Origin: Gammaproteobacteria bacterium
GTDB taxonomy: Bacteria > Pseudomonadota > Gammaproteobacteria > Steroidobacterales > Rariloculaceae
Direction of reading: 5' to 3'
NCBI GenBank assembly: GCA_022820625.1
Contig: JAJEFE010000084.1
Location: 1-33,292, forward strand
Length of the DNA: 33,292 nucleotides
Shown here: in pieces, positions 8,232-17,215 of the stretch
How positions within the stretch are numbered: the stretch's first letter is position 1
Layout: every line of letters begins with the position of its first letter
Position numbers and translations under genes: made by a program
Notes under the pieces: model-generated
The model's database searches: none
What the model was told of the DNA's origin: nothing
The model's input: only the letters and a program-made list of their open reading frames with translations

Positions 8232-10244
8232 GTGGCCGACCCACGCGACATTCTGGTGACCAGCGCCCTGCCCTACGCCAGCGGACCGCTGCACCTCGGA
8301 CACCTGGTGGAATACACCCAGACCGACATCTGGGTGCGATTCCAGCGCATGCGCGGCCACCGCTGCATCTACGTTTGCGCCAGTGACGCCCACGGTACGC
8401 CGACGATGATGCGCGCGGATGAGGCGGGGGTCGCCCCCGAGACGCTGGTGGCCGAAGTCGCGGGAGGGCATCGCAAGGATTTTGAGCGCTTCAGGATCAG
8501 CGTCGACAACTACCAGACGACGCATTCCGCGGAGAATCTGGAACTGACCCGGGAGATGTATCGGCGTCTCAAGGAGAACGGACACATCGACCGGAGGGTC
8601 ATCACCCAGGCGTACGACGACGAGCGGCGCATGTTTCTGCCAGATCGATACGTGCGCGGCGAGTGCCCGTCCTGCGGCGCCGCGGATCAGTACGGAGACT
8701 CCTGCGAGGTTTGCGGCGCAACCTACGCACCCATGGACCTGAAGAATCCCGTCTCGGTGGTGTCGGGGACCACGCCGTCGTTGCGCGAATCCGAACACTT
8801 CTTCTTCCGGTTGAGCGCGTTCGAAGAAGAACTCAGGGCGTGGGTGCCCGAGCACGTCGATGCCGCCATGGTGAGGAAGCTCGAAGAGTGGTTCCGGGCC
8901 GGGCTCAAGGACTGGGACATTTCGCGGGATAAGCCTTACTTCGGCTTTGAGATCCCCGGCGAGACCGGCAAGTACTTCTATGTCTGGTTCGACGCGCCCA
9001 TCGGCTACATGGCGAGTTTCCTGCAGCTTTGCAGGCAATCCGCGGCGGCGGGCAGCGAAACGCTCGACTTCGACGACTACTGGGCGGCCAACGCGAAAAC
9101 CGAGCTCTATCACTTCATCGGCAAGGACATCGTCTATTTCCATACCCTGTTCTGGCCGTCCGTGCTCAGCGGCGCGGGGTATCGCAAGCCTTCCGGCGTC
9201 TTCGTGCACGGGTTTCTCACCGTGGACGGGAAGAAAATGTCCAAGCGCAGGGGCACCTTCATCATGGCCTCCACCTACGCGAAACATCTGGATCCGGATT
9301 ACCTGCGCTATTACTTCGCCGCCAAGCTAAGCAAGTCGGCAGACGATATCGACCTGAACCTGGACGACTTCATCGCCCGGCTCAACTCGGACCTTGTCGG
9401 CAAGGTGGTCAACATCGCCAGCCGCTGCGCCGGTTTCATTCACCGCCACAACGGCGGACTGCTCGGCGAAACCCTCCACGACGAGGAGCTGTACCGAAGT
9501 TTTGCCGACGCCGCGCAGCAAATCGAAGCCGACTACGAACAGCGCGACTACTCCCGCGCACTGAAACGCATCATCGCGCTGGCCGACCGCGCCAATCGCT
9601 ACATCGACGGCGAAAAACCCTGGATTCTCGCGAAGGATCCGCAGCAGTCGCAACGCGTGGTCGACGTCTGCACGCAGGGCATCAACCTGTTCCGTTCGCT
9701 GATGGTTTACCTCAAGCCCGTCGTTCCCGGACTGGCGGAGCGGGCGGAAGAATTTCTCAACGGGGCCCCGCTCGCATGGAGCGATGCGGGCACGCCCCTG
9801 CTGGATCATCGCCTCCGGAGATTCCGGAGTCTGCTGGAGCGAGTACCACCCAAGGAGGTCCAAGCCATGGTCGACGAGAGCCGCACCGGCCCCGACACCC
9901 CCAAACCCACCTACAAGGACGAGATCGACATCGAGCAGTTTGCAAGGGTTGACATGCGCATCGCCCGGGTCATCGAAGCCGGTTACGTGGAGGGCGCGGA
10001 CAGGTTGCTGAAGCTGCGCCTGGACCTGGGCGGCGACGAGCGGGAGGTGTTTGCGGGCATTCGCTCCGCGTACCGCCCGGAGGACCTGGTGGAAAGACTG
10101 GTGGTGGTGGTCGCCAATCTCAAACCCCGGAAGATGCGTTTCGGCACCTCCCAAGGCATGATACTGGCCAGTGGCCCGGGGGGGAGCGACATTTTTCTGC
10201 TGAGTCCGGATAGCGGCGCCAAACCCGGCATGAAGGTCACCTGA
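8232..10244 (+). CDS. metG: Methionyl-tRNA synthetase
   Basis: MetRS charges tRNA-Met with methionine in the cytoplasm. The 670-residue product has the class I HIGH motif as HLGH (21-24), a zinc knuckle C145-x2-C148-x9-C158-x2-C161, and the KMSKS loop as KMSKR (335-339). From about residue 565 onwards there is a C-terminal Trbp111-type tRNA-binding and dimerisation domain ([35 protein letters not shown]). The start is GTG 8232 with GGAG 9-10 nt upstream; longer in-frame starts would run into the apbC leader and lack similarity. Length matches E. coli MetG (677). Confidence 0.98.
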   Translation: MADPRDILVTSALPYASGPLHLGHLVEYTQTDIWVRFQRMRGHRCIYVCASDAHGTPTMMRADEAGVAPETLVAEVAGGHRKDFERFRISVDNYQTTHSAENLELTREMYRRLKENGHIDRRVITQAYDDERRMFLPDRYVRGECPSCGAADQYGDSCEVCGATYAPMDLKNPVSVVSGTTPSLRESEHFFFRLSAFEEELRAWVPEHVDAAMVRKLEEWFRAGLKDWDISRDKPYFGFEIPGETGKYFYVWFDAPIGYMASFLQLCRQSAAAGSETLDFDDYWAANAKTELYHFIGKDIVYFHTLFWPSVLSGAGYRKPSGVFVHGFLTVDGKKMSKRRGTFIMASTYAKHLDPDYLRYYFAAKLSKSADDIDLNLDDFIARLNSDLVGKVVNIASRCAGFIHRHNGGLLGETLHDEELYRSFADAAQQIEADYEQRDYSRALKRIIALADRANRYIDGEKPWILAKDPQQSQRVVDVCTQGINLFRSLMVYLKPVVPGLAERAEEFLNGAPLAWSDAGTPLLDHRLRRFRSLLERVPPKEVQAMVDESRTGPDTPKPTYKDEIDIEQFARVDMRIARVIEAGYVEGADRLLKLRLDLGGDEREVFAGIRSAYRPEDLVERLVVVVANLKPRKMRFGTSQGMILASGPGGSDIFLLSPDSGAKPGMKVT

Positions 10245-10314
10245 GCCACGCGGCGAAGCCGGCGGTTATCATGTTCCCGACCGCCCCGATCAACGAACAG
10301 GTCATCCGAACGTC

Positions 10315-10896
10315 ATGACGGAGTTGGTGGTAATCATTTTCTCGGCCGCCCTGGTCAACAACTTCGTATTGGTTCAGTTTCTCGGGCTCTGCCCCTTTCT
10401 CGGCGCCACGCGCAAGCTGGAAGGCGCCCTGGGCATGGGGCTGGCCACGGGCCTGGTGCTGACGCTGGCCTCCGCGTTCAGCTACCTGGTGGAGCGGTTC
10501 GTACTAGTACCGTTGGATGTCGGCTACCTCCGCCTGGTGTCTTTCATCGTGGTCATCGGCGCGGCGGTGCAATTCACCGAGCTGGTTTTGAGCCGCGCCT
10601 TTCCCCTGCTTCACAAGGTTCTCGGCATCTACATTCCGCTGATCGCCAGCAATTGCGCCGTGCTCGGCGTCGCGCTGTTGAACTCCAATGCCAGCCGCAG
10701 CCTGGCGGCCGCCATTTTCTACGGCGCGGGCGCGGCGCTGGGCTTCGCCATCGTCCTGGTGCTGCTGAGCAGCCTGCGCGAACGCCTGGAAGGCGAAGAC
10801 GTGCCGGCGCCGTTCCGCGGCTCGGCGATCACGCTGATCACCGCCGGGATCCTGTCGCTGGCTTTCTTCGGGTTCAACGGATTCAGCCGGTTTTGA
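10315..10896 (+). CDS. rnfA: Electron transport complex subunit RnfA/RsxA
   Basis: A 193-residue inner-membrane subunit of the Rnf/Rsx complex, which moves electrons between ferredoxin and NAD(H) with ion translocation, or reduces SoxR in enteric bacteria. It has six predicted helices. The two symmetric motifs NNFVLVQFLGLCPFLG (15-30) and IASNCAVLGVALLNS (near 120-135) each carry the cysteine that in this family helps bind an intramembrane iron-sulfur centre with RnfE. The gene lies 70 bp after metG and is the first of six overlapping genes. Its TGA overlaps the rnfB ATG by one base (TGATG). Confidence 0.97.
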   Translation: MTELVVIIFSAALVNNFVLVQFLGLCPFLGATRKLEGALGMGLATGLVLTLASAFSYLVERFVLVPLDVGYLRLVSFIVVIGAAVQFTELVLSRAFPLLHKVLGIYIPLIASNCAVLGVALLNSNASRSLAAAIFYGAGAALGFAIVLVLLSSLRERLEGEDVPAPFRGSAITLITAGILSLAFFGFNGFSRF

Positions 10897-11414
10897 TGAT
10901 CACCGGTACCGTTGTCCTGTCGAGTATTGCGATCCTGCTGGCCATCGGGCTGGTGCTGTGCAGCCGTTATATGGAGCAGCCGGAAGATTCCGTCGTTGAC
11001 GAGGTCGAGCGAATACTGCCGCGGATCCAGTGTGCGCAGTGCGGCTATCCCGGCTGCCGGCCCTATGCTGCCGCCATCGTTGCCGATTCGGCGCCGCTCA
11101 ACCTGTGCCCTCCCGGCGGCGAGGATACGGTAAGGCGACTCGCGAGGTTCCTCGGGCGCGACGCCGCTCACCTTGCAAGTCCGGCGGCCGTCGCGGGAGT
11201 CGCCGCGGTTCCGGCCAGCCTGGACGACATCGCCGTTATCGACGAGGACTTGTGCATCGGGTGCAATCTCTGCGTGCGCGCCTGTCCCGTGGATGCCATC
11301 GTGGGCGTTCACCAGATGATGCACACGGTGATAACCGATCACTGCACCGGGTGTGCGCTGTGCCTGCCGCCCTGCCCCGTGGACTGCATTTCTCTGACGC
11401 CGCGCCATGCTTGA
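10896..11414 (+). CDS. rnfB: Electron transport complex subunit RnfB/RsxB (ferredoxin-like)
   Basis: A 172-residue membrane-anchored multi-cluster ferredoxin, the electron-entry subunit of Rnf. An N-terminal helix (about 4-22) is followed by C46-x2-C49-x4-C54-x16-C71 for one [4Fe-4S] cluster, then by two ferredoxin-type motifs: C120, C123, C126, C130 and C150, C153, C156, C160. All twelve ligands are present. It is a little shorter than E. coli RsxB (192). The ATG is in TGATG with the rnfA stop, and the 3' end overlaps rnfC by eight bases. Confidence 0.97.
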   Translation: MITGTVVLSSIAILLAIGLVLCSRYMEQPEDSVVDEVERILPRIQCAQCGYPGCRPYAAAIVADSAPLNLCPPGGEDTVRRLARFLGRDAAHLASPAAVAGVAAVPASLDDIAVIDEDLCIGCNLCVRACPVDAIVGVHQMMHTVITDHCTGCALCLPPCPVDCISLTPRHA

Positions 11415-12924
11415 GCGGAGCCTTCAGCGCGAGCTTTCCGGCGGCTTCAGAATCAGGGCGAGGAAGGCGATGTCTACGGGCACGCCCATTGCCCGTGGGC
11501 TCTTGCCCGAGCGCCTGATTATTCCAATGGACCAGCAGGCGGGGCCGGCAGCGGTTCCGGTCGTGGAAGTCGGCCAGCGGGTACGCAAGGGAGAAATGAT
11601 CGGCCGGCCCGGAGGCTTGCGTTCGGCGGGCGTACATGCATCGGCTTCGGGCACGATCGGCGCAATTCGGGAGGGACCTGTACCCACGGTCAACGGACTG
11701 ACGACTTCGCTGTGCGTGCACCTGCAAACCGACGGCCGGGATGAGCAGGCGCCGTCCGAGGGCTGGCCGAGAGAGCGGGATGCGCGAATCGATGCCATCT
11801 GCAATGCCGGAATCGTGGGTCTGGGCGGTGCAGTCTTTTCTACCGCGGAGAAACTGCGCGACGATGCCGAATGCGATCTGCTGATTCTCAACGGCGCCGA
11901 GTGCGAGCCCTACATCAGTTGCGACGATATGCTGATGCGGGAGCATCCGCTGGAGGTTGTCCGCGGTGCGCTGGCCATGATGGACCTGACGGGGGCTGAG
12001 TCAACCGTATTCGCGGTCGAACGGGACAAGCCGGATGCGCTGCGGGCCGTACGCGAGGCCGCCGCGCAACTGGGCGATACGCGGATCGAGTTTGCCCGGG
12101 TGCCCACGGTCTATCCCGCCGGCGGAGAACGGCAGCTGGTCGAGTTGCTGACCGGGCGCGAGGTGCCCAGCGGCAGCTATCCCCCCGCGGCCGGGTGCAT
12201 CTGCCAGAACGTGGGCACGGCGTTCGCGCTGGATCGATTCATGCGGCGCGGCGAACCGCTGACCAGCCGGATCGTGACGGTCACCGGCAACGGTGTCGCC
12301 CATCCAGCCAACGTGGAAGTGCCCATCGGCACGCCCATTGGCGACCTGATCCACTTTTGCGGCGGCTACCGGGGCGACGTGACGCGGCTGATCCTCGGCG
12401 GAAACATGATGGGCTATGCGCTTCCCGGCGACAACTTGCCCATCACCAAGGCAGGCAACTGCATCGTCGCGGCTCATGCGGACGAGATCCGGGAATCCAC
12501 CGGAGAGTGGCCGTGCATCCGCTGCGGCGATTGCGCCGACGTCTGCCCTCCCCGGCTGCTGCCCCAGCAACTGCTGCGGGCAGCCACCGTTCGGGATTTC
12601 GACCAACTGGACTCCCTGGGCCTGAACGACTGCATCGAGTGCGGATGCTGCGACATCGCCTGCCCCAGCCAGATCGCGCTGACCGAACGATTCAGGCAGG
12701 CCAAACAGGCATGGGCGGTGGTCTCGCAACGCGCCGCGATGGCGGACCTTGCAACTCGGCGTCACCGGCGCAAGCTGGCGCGGTTGGCGGCACAGACCGA
12801 GGACATCCACCGGCAACAGGACGACCTGATCGCCGCGATCGGCAGCGAGGACAGCCGGGCAATGATCGAAGCTGCGGTGGCGCGGGCGAGCAGGCGGCGC
12901 GGCGAGAGCGACACGGCTCACTGA
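11407..12924 (+). CDS. rnfC: Electron transport complex subunit RnfC/RsxC
   Basis: A 505-residue peripheral subunit carrying the NADH- and FMN-binding parts of Rnf. An N-terminal barrel-sandwich region includes GVHASASGTIGAI. The Rossmann-like NADH/FMN domain follows, with AGIVGLGGAVFSTAEKL near 135-152 and LILNGAECEPYISCDD. Two [4Fe-4S] motifs follow, CIRCGDCADVCP and CIECGCCDIACP. The protein ends soon after a charged helical tail, so it lacks the long Ala/Lys-rich repeat extension that makes the E. coli protein about 740 residues. Start ATG 11407 lies inside the end of rnfB. The stop and the rnfD start share TGATG. Confidence 0.96.
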   Translation: MLERSLQRELSGGFRIRARKAMSTGTPIARGLLPERLIIPMDQQAGPAAVPVVEVGQRVRKGEMIGRPGGLRSAGVHASASGTIGAIREGPVPTVNGLTTSLCVHLQTDGRDEQAPSEGWPRERDARIDAICNAGIVGLGGAVFSTAEKLRDDAECDLLILNGAECEPYISCDDMLMREHPLEVVRGALAMMDLTGAESTVFAVERDKPDALRAVREAAAQLGDTRIEFARVPTVYPAGGERQLVELLTGREVPSGSYPPAAGCICQNVGTAFALDRFMRRGEPLTSRIVTVTGNGVAHPANVEVPIGTPIGDLIHFCGGYRGDVTRLILGGNMMGYALPGDNLPITKAGNCIVAAHADEIRESTGEWPCIRCGDCADVCPPRLLPQQLLRAATVRDFDQLDSLGLNDCIECGCCDIACPSQIALTERFRQAKQAWAVVSQRAAMADLATRRHRRKLARLAAQTEDIHRQQDDLIAAIGSEDSRAMIEAAVARASRRRGESDTAH

Positions 12925-13961
12925 TGCGATTTGAACTGAAACCGCCGCCCCACGCCCTTCCCACCACCAGCGTGCCGAAGGTGATGCGCCATGTGATCTA
13001 CGCGCTGGCGCCCGCGGCATTCGCCCACGTGTGGTTCTTCGGATGGGGCATCTGCATCAACGCGCTGATAGCCACTGCAGCGGCCCTGGGCGCGGAGGCC
13101 CTCATGCTTCGCGTGCGAAGCCGGCCCGTCAAACCCGCGCTGCTCGACGGTACGGCGACGGTCACGGCCGTGCTGCTGGCCTTCGCGATCCCGCCCCTGG
13201 CACCCTGGTGGGTGCCGGTGATCGGCGCCGTTTCGGCCATCGTGCTCGCCAAGCACCTGTACGGCGGGCTGGGATCGAACCTGTTCAATCCCGCGATGGT
13301 GGGATACGCGGTGTTGCTGATTTCCTTCCCGGTGGAAATGACCTACTGGCTACCCCCGCGTGGCGCAGAACTCGGGCATTCGCCCGTTGGCGCCTGGGAC
13401 AGCCTGCGCTTCGCAGTGACCGGCTCGCTGCCCCAGGCGCTTGCCGTCGACGCAGTCACCCAGGCTACTCCGCTGGACCTGGTGCGCGAAGGGCTGACCA
13501 GCATGCAAACGCTGGCGGAAGTACAGGCCGGCCCCCTGTTCGGCGGCATGGGCGGCCGGGGCTGGGATTGGGTCAACAGCCTGATCGCCGTCGGCGGCCT
13601 CTACCTGCTGTTTCGCGGCATTATCCGTTGGCACATCCCCGTCTCGATGCTGGCGGCCATCGCGGTGCTCGCGGCGGTATTCCACACACTCGATGCCAGC
13701 CGCTTCGCGTCGGCGAGCTTTCATCTGTTCAGCGGTGCGAGCCTGCTGGGCGCCTTCTTCATCGCCACGGATCCCGTCTCCGCAGCGACGACCAACCGGG
13801 GCCGGCTGATTTACGGGGCGGGGATTGGCATACTCGTCTACGCGATCCGTACCTGGGGCGGCTATCCGGACGGCGTCGCCTTCGCCGTGCTGCTGATGAA
13901 CGCAACGGTTCCCCTGCTGGACCGCTACACCAGACCGAGGATTTATGGCCGACCGAGATAG
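12924..13961 (+). CDS. rnfD: Electron transport complex subunit RnfD/RsxD
   Basis: A 345-residue integral membrane flavoprotein of the NqrB/RnfD family. It has about nine helices, the family motif KPALLDGTATVTAVLLAF (70-87) and GGLGSNLFNPAMVGYA (114-129). DAVTQATPLD (176-185) contains the T-x-A-T site, where T182 is the probable covalent FMN attachment residue by comparison with the characterised RnfD threonine. FATDP-like FFIATDPVSA lies near the C-terminus. Flavin attachment needs an ApbE transferase, which is not encoded in this window. The ATG overlaps the rnfC stop by one base and the 3' end overlaps rnfG by 17 bases. Confidence 0.97.
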   Translation: MRFELKPPPHALPTTSVPKVMRHVIYALAPAAFAHVWFFGWGICINALIATAAALGAEALMLRVRSRPVKPALLDGTATVTAVLLAFAIPPLAPWWVPVIGAVSAIVLAKHLYGGLGSNLFNPAMVGYAVLLISFPVEMTYWLPPRGAELGHSPVGAWDSLRFAVTGSLPQALAVDAVTQATPLDLVREGLTSMQTLAEVQAGPLFGGMGGRGWDWVNSLIAVGGLYLLFRGIIRWHIPVSMLAAIAVLAAVFHTLDASRFASASFHLFSGASLLGAFFIATDPVSAATTNRGRLIYGAGIGILVYAIRTWGGYPDGVAFAVLLMNATVPLLDRYTRPRIYGRPR

Positions 13962-14640
13962 ACAGGGCCTGCGCGCCATTCTGGCGGTTGCCGTGATCGC
14001 GGTGTGCGCGGCCGGGCTGATCTCTGCCAGCCACGAAATCAGCGCCGAGCGGATCGAGCGCAACATTGCCGAACGGATGATGCAGTCGCTCCATGAAGTC
14101 CTGGACCCGTCCCTCTACGATAACGACCTGATCCGATCCCAGGTTCAGGTGATCGACCCTGACTTGCTCGGGACCACGGATTCCGTACAGGTTTTCCTGG
14201 CCACGCGCGGCGGCGCACCCTCCGCAGCGATTTTCGCCTCGGTCGCCCCGCGAGGCTACAACGGCGCCATCGACCTCCTCGTCGGAGTCGATGCCGAGGG
14301 CGTGATCCAGGGCGTGCGCGTGACCGATCATCGGGAAACGCCCGGACTGGGTGACCAGATCGAGATTTCGATTTCCGACTGGATCACCGGATTCGACGGG
14401 ACCAGCCTCTCAGACCTGCCGCTCCCGCAGTGGGCCGTGACGGCGGACGGCGGACAGTTCGACGCCTTCACCGGCGCAACCGTGACGCCCCGGGCGGTGG
14501 TCCAGGCGGTGCGGGATACGCTCGTCTACTTCGATGAAAACCAGGCTGAACTGTTCGAGCGCGCCGCAGCCGCGGAGGCTGACGCGGCCGGCGCGGAAAT
14601 GGCGACGGTTTCGGACCCCGCGCGAGCGCCCCTTCCATGA
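13945..14640 (+). CDS. rnfG: Electron transport complex subunit RnfG/RsxG
   Basis: A 231-residue periplasmic FMN-binding subunit anchored by one N-terminal helix (about 9-28). The flavinylation motif is present as FTGAT (175-179), with T179 the expected phosphodiester-linked FMN site, inside DAFTGATVTPRAVVQAV. RVTDHRETPGLGDQIE (125-140) is the other conserved block. The C-terminus is an Ala/Glu-rich tail after about residue 205 that looks unstructured. The start lies 17 bases inside rnfD and the stop overlaps the rnfE ATG (ATGA). Confidence 0.96.
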   Translation: MADRDRQGLRAILAVAVIAVCAAGLISASHEISAERIERNIAERMMQSLHEVLDPSLYDNDLIRSQVQVIDPDLLGTTDSVQVFLATRGGAPSAAIFASVAPRGYNGAIDLLVGVDAEGVIQGVRVTDHRETPGLGDQIEISISDWITGFDGTSLSDLPLPQWAVTADGGQFDAFTGATVTPRAVVQAVRDTLVYFDENQAELFERAAAAEADAAGAEMATVSDPARAPLP

Positions 14641-15305
14641 ACGGCGCGGGAACACATTTCGCGGACGGATTCTGGCGCAACAACGCCGCGTTCGTGCAGT
14701 TGCTGGGGCTCTGTCCGCTGCTGGCCATCACTACGACACTGGTCAATGGGCTTGCCCTGGGCATCGCCACCACCCTGGTGCTGATCGCGACCAATTCGGT
14801 GGTGTCCCTGATCCGGGGGGCTCTGGTGCCGAGCGTTCGAATCCTGATTTTCGTGCTCATCATCGCTTCCCTGGTCACCACCATCGACATGTTGGCCAAT
14901 GCGTTCTTCCACGACCTGTACCGGGTACTCGGACTGTTCATCCCCCTGATCATCACCAACTGCGCCATCCTGGCGCAGGCCGAATCGGTGGCCAGCCGCC
15001 ATCGAATCGACCGGGCCGCATTGTCCGGCCTGGCGACGGGCCTGGGATTTGCCGCGGCCCTGGTCATGCTGGGCGGGCTGAGGGAAATCGTCGGATCCGG
15101 CACGCTGTTTTCCGGCATGGAGTTTCTGCTGGGCGAAGCGGCCCGGGACGTCTACCTGGACCTGCCGTATGACGGCATGTTGGCGGCGATCCTGCCACCC
15201 GGTGCTTTCTTCGGACTGGCCGTGCTGATTGCCGCGCGCAACTACCTGGCGGACAGGAAGAAGCCTGATCCTGCCCGGCGCGAAGCAGCGGCGATCCGAC
15301 AATGA
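14637..15305 (+). CDS. rnfE: Electron transport complex subunit RnfE/RsxE
   Basis: A 222-residue polytopic membrane protein paralogous to RnfA. The matching half-motifs are NNAAFVQLLGLCPLLAIT (15-32) and LFIPLIITNCAILAQAE (about 99-115), each with the conserved cysteine proposed to hold the intramembrane cluster. LREIVGSGTLF follows, and the C-terminus is basic and soluble (ADRKKPDPARRE). It closes the rnfABCDGE unit. nth follows after 56 bp. Confidence 0.96.
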   Translation: MNGAGTHFADGFWRNNAAFVQLLGLCPLLAITTTLVNGLALGIATTLVLIATNSVVSLIRGALVPSVRILIFVLIIASLVTTIDMLANAFFHDLYRVLGLFIPLIITNCAILAQAESVASRHRIDRAALSGLATGLGFAAALVMLGGLREIVGSGTLFSGMEFLLGEAARDVYLDLPYDGMLAAILPPGAFFGLAVLIAARNYLADRKKPDPARREAAAIRQ

Positions 15306-15361
15306 TGTCCGCGCTCACACCGTGAACCGCGTACGCATTCCGTGATCGCAGAGCCCGCGCC

Positions 15362-16006
15362 ATGAACGCAGCAAAACGCCGCAAGATCTACGAGCGGCTG
15401 GCCGCCGCCAACCCTGAACCGACCACGGAACTGAACTACAACTCGCCTTTCGAGTTGCTGGTGGCGGTGGTTCTCTCGGCGCAGGCGACCGACGTCGGAG
15501 TCAACAAGGCCACTGCCGGTTTGTTCAGGGCCGCCAGTACGCCGGAGGCGATGCTGGCGCTGGGCGAAGCCGGACTCCGGGAATACATCAAGAGCATCGG
15601 GCTGTTCAATACCAAGGCAAAGAACATACACCGCACCTGTGCCATCCTGGTGGATGAACATGGCGGCGAAGTGCCGACGGACCGCGAGTCGCTGGAAGCC
15701 CTGCCCGGCGTGGGCAGGAAAACCGCCAACGTGATCCTCAACACGGCCTTCGGGCAGCCGACCATCGCCGTGGACACCCACATCTTTCGCCTCTCGAACA
15801 GGACGGGGCTCGCACCGGGCAAGGACGTGCGAACGGTCGAGGACAGACTGGTGCGCGTCACGCCCCTGGAGTTCAGGAAGAACGCCCATCACTGGCTGAT
15901 CCTGCACGGCCGTTACGTCTGCAAGGCACGCAAACCCGAGTGTCCCCACTGCGTCATCGCGAATCTTTGCGAGTACAAGGAAAAGGTGGCGGACCGGGTT
16001 GGCTGA
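15362..16006 (+). CDS. nth: Endonuclease III
   Basis: A 214-residue bifunctional DNA glycosylase/AP lyase for oxidised pyrimidines in base excision repair. The helix-hairpin-helix is LPGVGRKTANVIL (114-126), with catalytic K120 and D138 (VDTHIFR). The C-terminal [4Fe-4S] motif is C187-x6-C194-x2-C197-x5-C203. Length equals the usual 211-215. It follows rnfE in the same direction, as in E. coli. This is a strong conserved-order signal rather than a clear functional link, although both systems depend on iron-sulfur clusters. Confidence 0.98.
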   Translation: MNAAKRRKIYERLAAANPEPTTELNYNSPFELLVAVVLSAQATDVGVNKATAGLFRAASTPEAMLALGEAGLREYIKSIGLFNTKAKNIHRTCAILVDEHGGEVPTDRESLEALPGVGRKTANVILNTAFGQPTIAVDTHIFRLSNRTGLAPGKDVRTVEDRLVRVTPLEFRKNAHHWLILHGRYVCKARKPECPHCVIANLCEYKEKVADRVG

Positions 16007-16134
16007 CAGGCGCCCAGGCGACCGGCACGGTTGGAGTCGTCAACGCGCTGCCGCACCCGATGGCGAAGCCGTCGGGGCGCTGCCACGCCCATGATAAGAT
16101 CGCTGGTCGACTCATCCACACGTTCGGAGACCAC

Positions 16135-17154
16135 GTGAAACTCATCATCGCCCTGTTGCCACTGGCCCTGGGTCTCGCTGCCAATCACGCGTCCGCTCAT
16201 CATTCCTTCGCAGCGTCGTTCACGGAGGACGAGATCGTTCGCGAGGGCATCGTCAACCGGTACGTATTCAGGAATCCGCACGTGATCCTCTTCATGTCGG
16301 TCGAGGACGGGAACGGAGAGCAGGCCGAGTGGATGGTCGAGGGCAGTGCCGCGACGGGCCTGCGCAGGGCCGGATGGTCTGCCGACACGATCCAGCCGGG
16401 CGACCTCGTGCGCATTACCGGCAACGCAGGCCGCGATTGCAAGCTGATGATCTCGATGGAACATGTCGAGGTCCTCGATCCCGATTCGCGGGCAGTCCTT
16501 CGAATCCCGTCGATGGACAGCGATCGAACCGAGGTTGCCGCGGGCGAGAACGTGTCCATCCCCTTGCATCTGCCAGACGGGCGCCCGAACCTGACGGGCG
16601 CCTGGACCCGGGGACGCGACGGCCCGGGATTCCGCAATCATCGCCTGCCCCCCTTCAACGAGGCCGGCGCGGCGCTGCAGGCTGAGTGGGACCCGATCAA
16701 CGATCCGCAGGTCGCCTGCGAAGATCCGGGCCTCATACGACAGGCCGGTTTCACTCCTCATCCCGTGCGCATCGAGCAGAATGACGACCATGTCGTGATC
16801 TCGTACGAGGAGTATGGCGGCGTGCGCACGATCTACTTCGATGACAGGGATATCACCGACGAGTTTCGCCGTCTTGGCCAGTCCGTGGCACGCTACGAGG
16901 GCGACACCCTGGTCATCGAGTCGACCCACCTGCCGGCGAATCCCACTGGCACGCCCGGCCACTGGCTGAGCGACCAGGCAACCACGGTCGAGACCTATCG
17001 CCGCCTGGATGACCCCACTCAGGGGCCCATGGTGGAGATGGAGATGATCATCACGGACCCGGGTTATCTGACGGAACCCTGGGAAATGGTCTGGAAAAAA
17101 CTCTACACGGAAGGTTACGAGTTCATTCCCGTGGAGTGTTACGCACCGTACTGA
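16135..17154 (+). CDS. Exported DUF6152 family protein
   Basis: A 339-residue protein starting at GTG 16135, with GGAGA a few bases upstream. A clear signal peptide ends at ASA-HHS (residues 1-21). The mature N-terminus HHSFAASF, then EGIVNRYVFRNPHVILFMSVED and a GDLVRITGNAGRD block, matches the beta-barrel of DUF6152. The C-terminal half (VRIEQNDDHVVISYEEYGG, YEGDTLVIESTHL) resembles the second domain often fused to it in marine and soil proteobacteria. Function is unknown, and periplasmic location is inferred. It is convergent with the two cyclase genes, so no operon link exists. Confidence 0.8.
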   Translation: MKLIIALLPLALGLAANHASAHHSFAASFTEDEIVREGIVNRYVFRNPHVILFMSVEDGNGEQAEWMVEGSAATGLRRAGWSADTIQPGDLVRITGNAGRDCKLMISMEHVEVLDPDSRAVLRIPSMDSDRTEVAAGENVSIPLHLPDGRPNLTGAWTRGRDGPGFRNHRLPPFNEAGAALQAEWDPINDPQVACEDPGLIRQAGFTPHPVRIEQNDDHVVISYEEYGGVRTIYFDDRDITDEFRRLGQSVARYEGDTLVIESTHLPANPTGTPGHWLSDQATTVETYRRLDDPTQGPMVEMEMIITDPGYLTEPWEMVWKKLYTEGYEFIPVECYAPY

Positions 17155-17215
17155 CCGGCCCACTCTCCGCGGTTATGCAGCGTTCACCCCCGATGGACGG
17201 CGCGGTGCCATGCTA

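Noticed and set aside
8028..9287. Long minus-strand open frame inside metG
   Set aside because: Antisense to a clear methionyl-tRNA synthetase with intact motifs.
12195..12923. In-frame upstream extension of rnfD inside rnfC
   Set aside because: The sequence is an out-of-frame reading of rnfC; rnfD starts at the TGATG junction.
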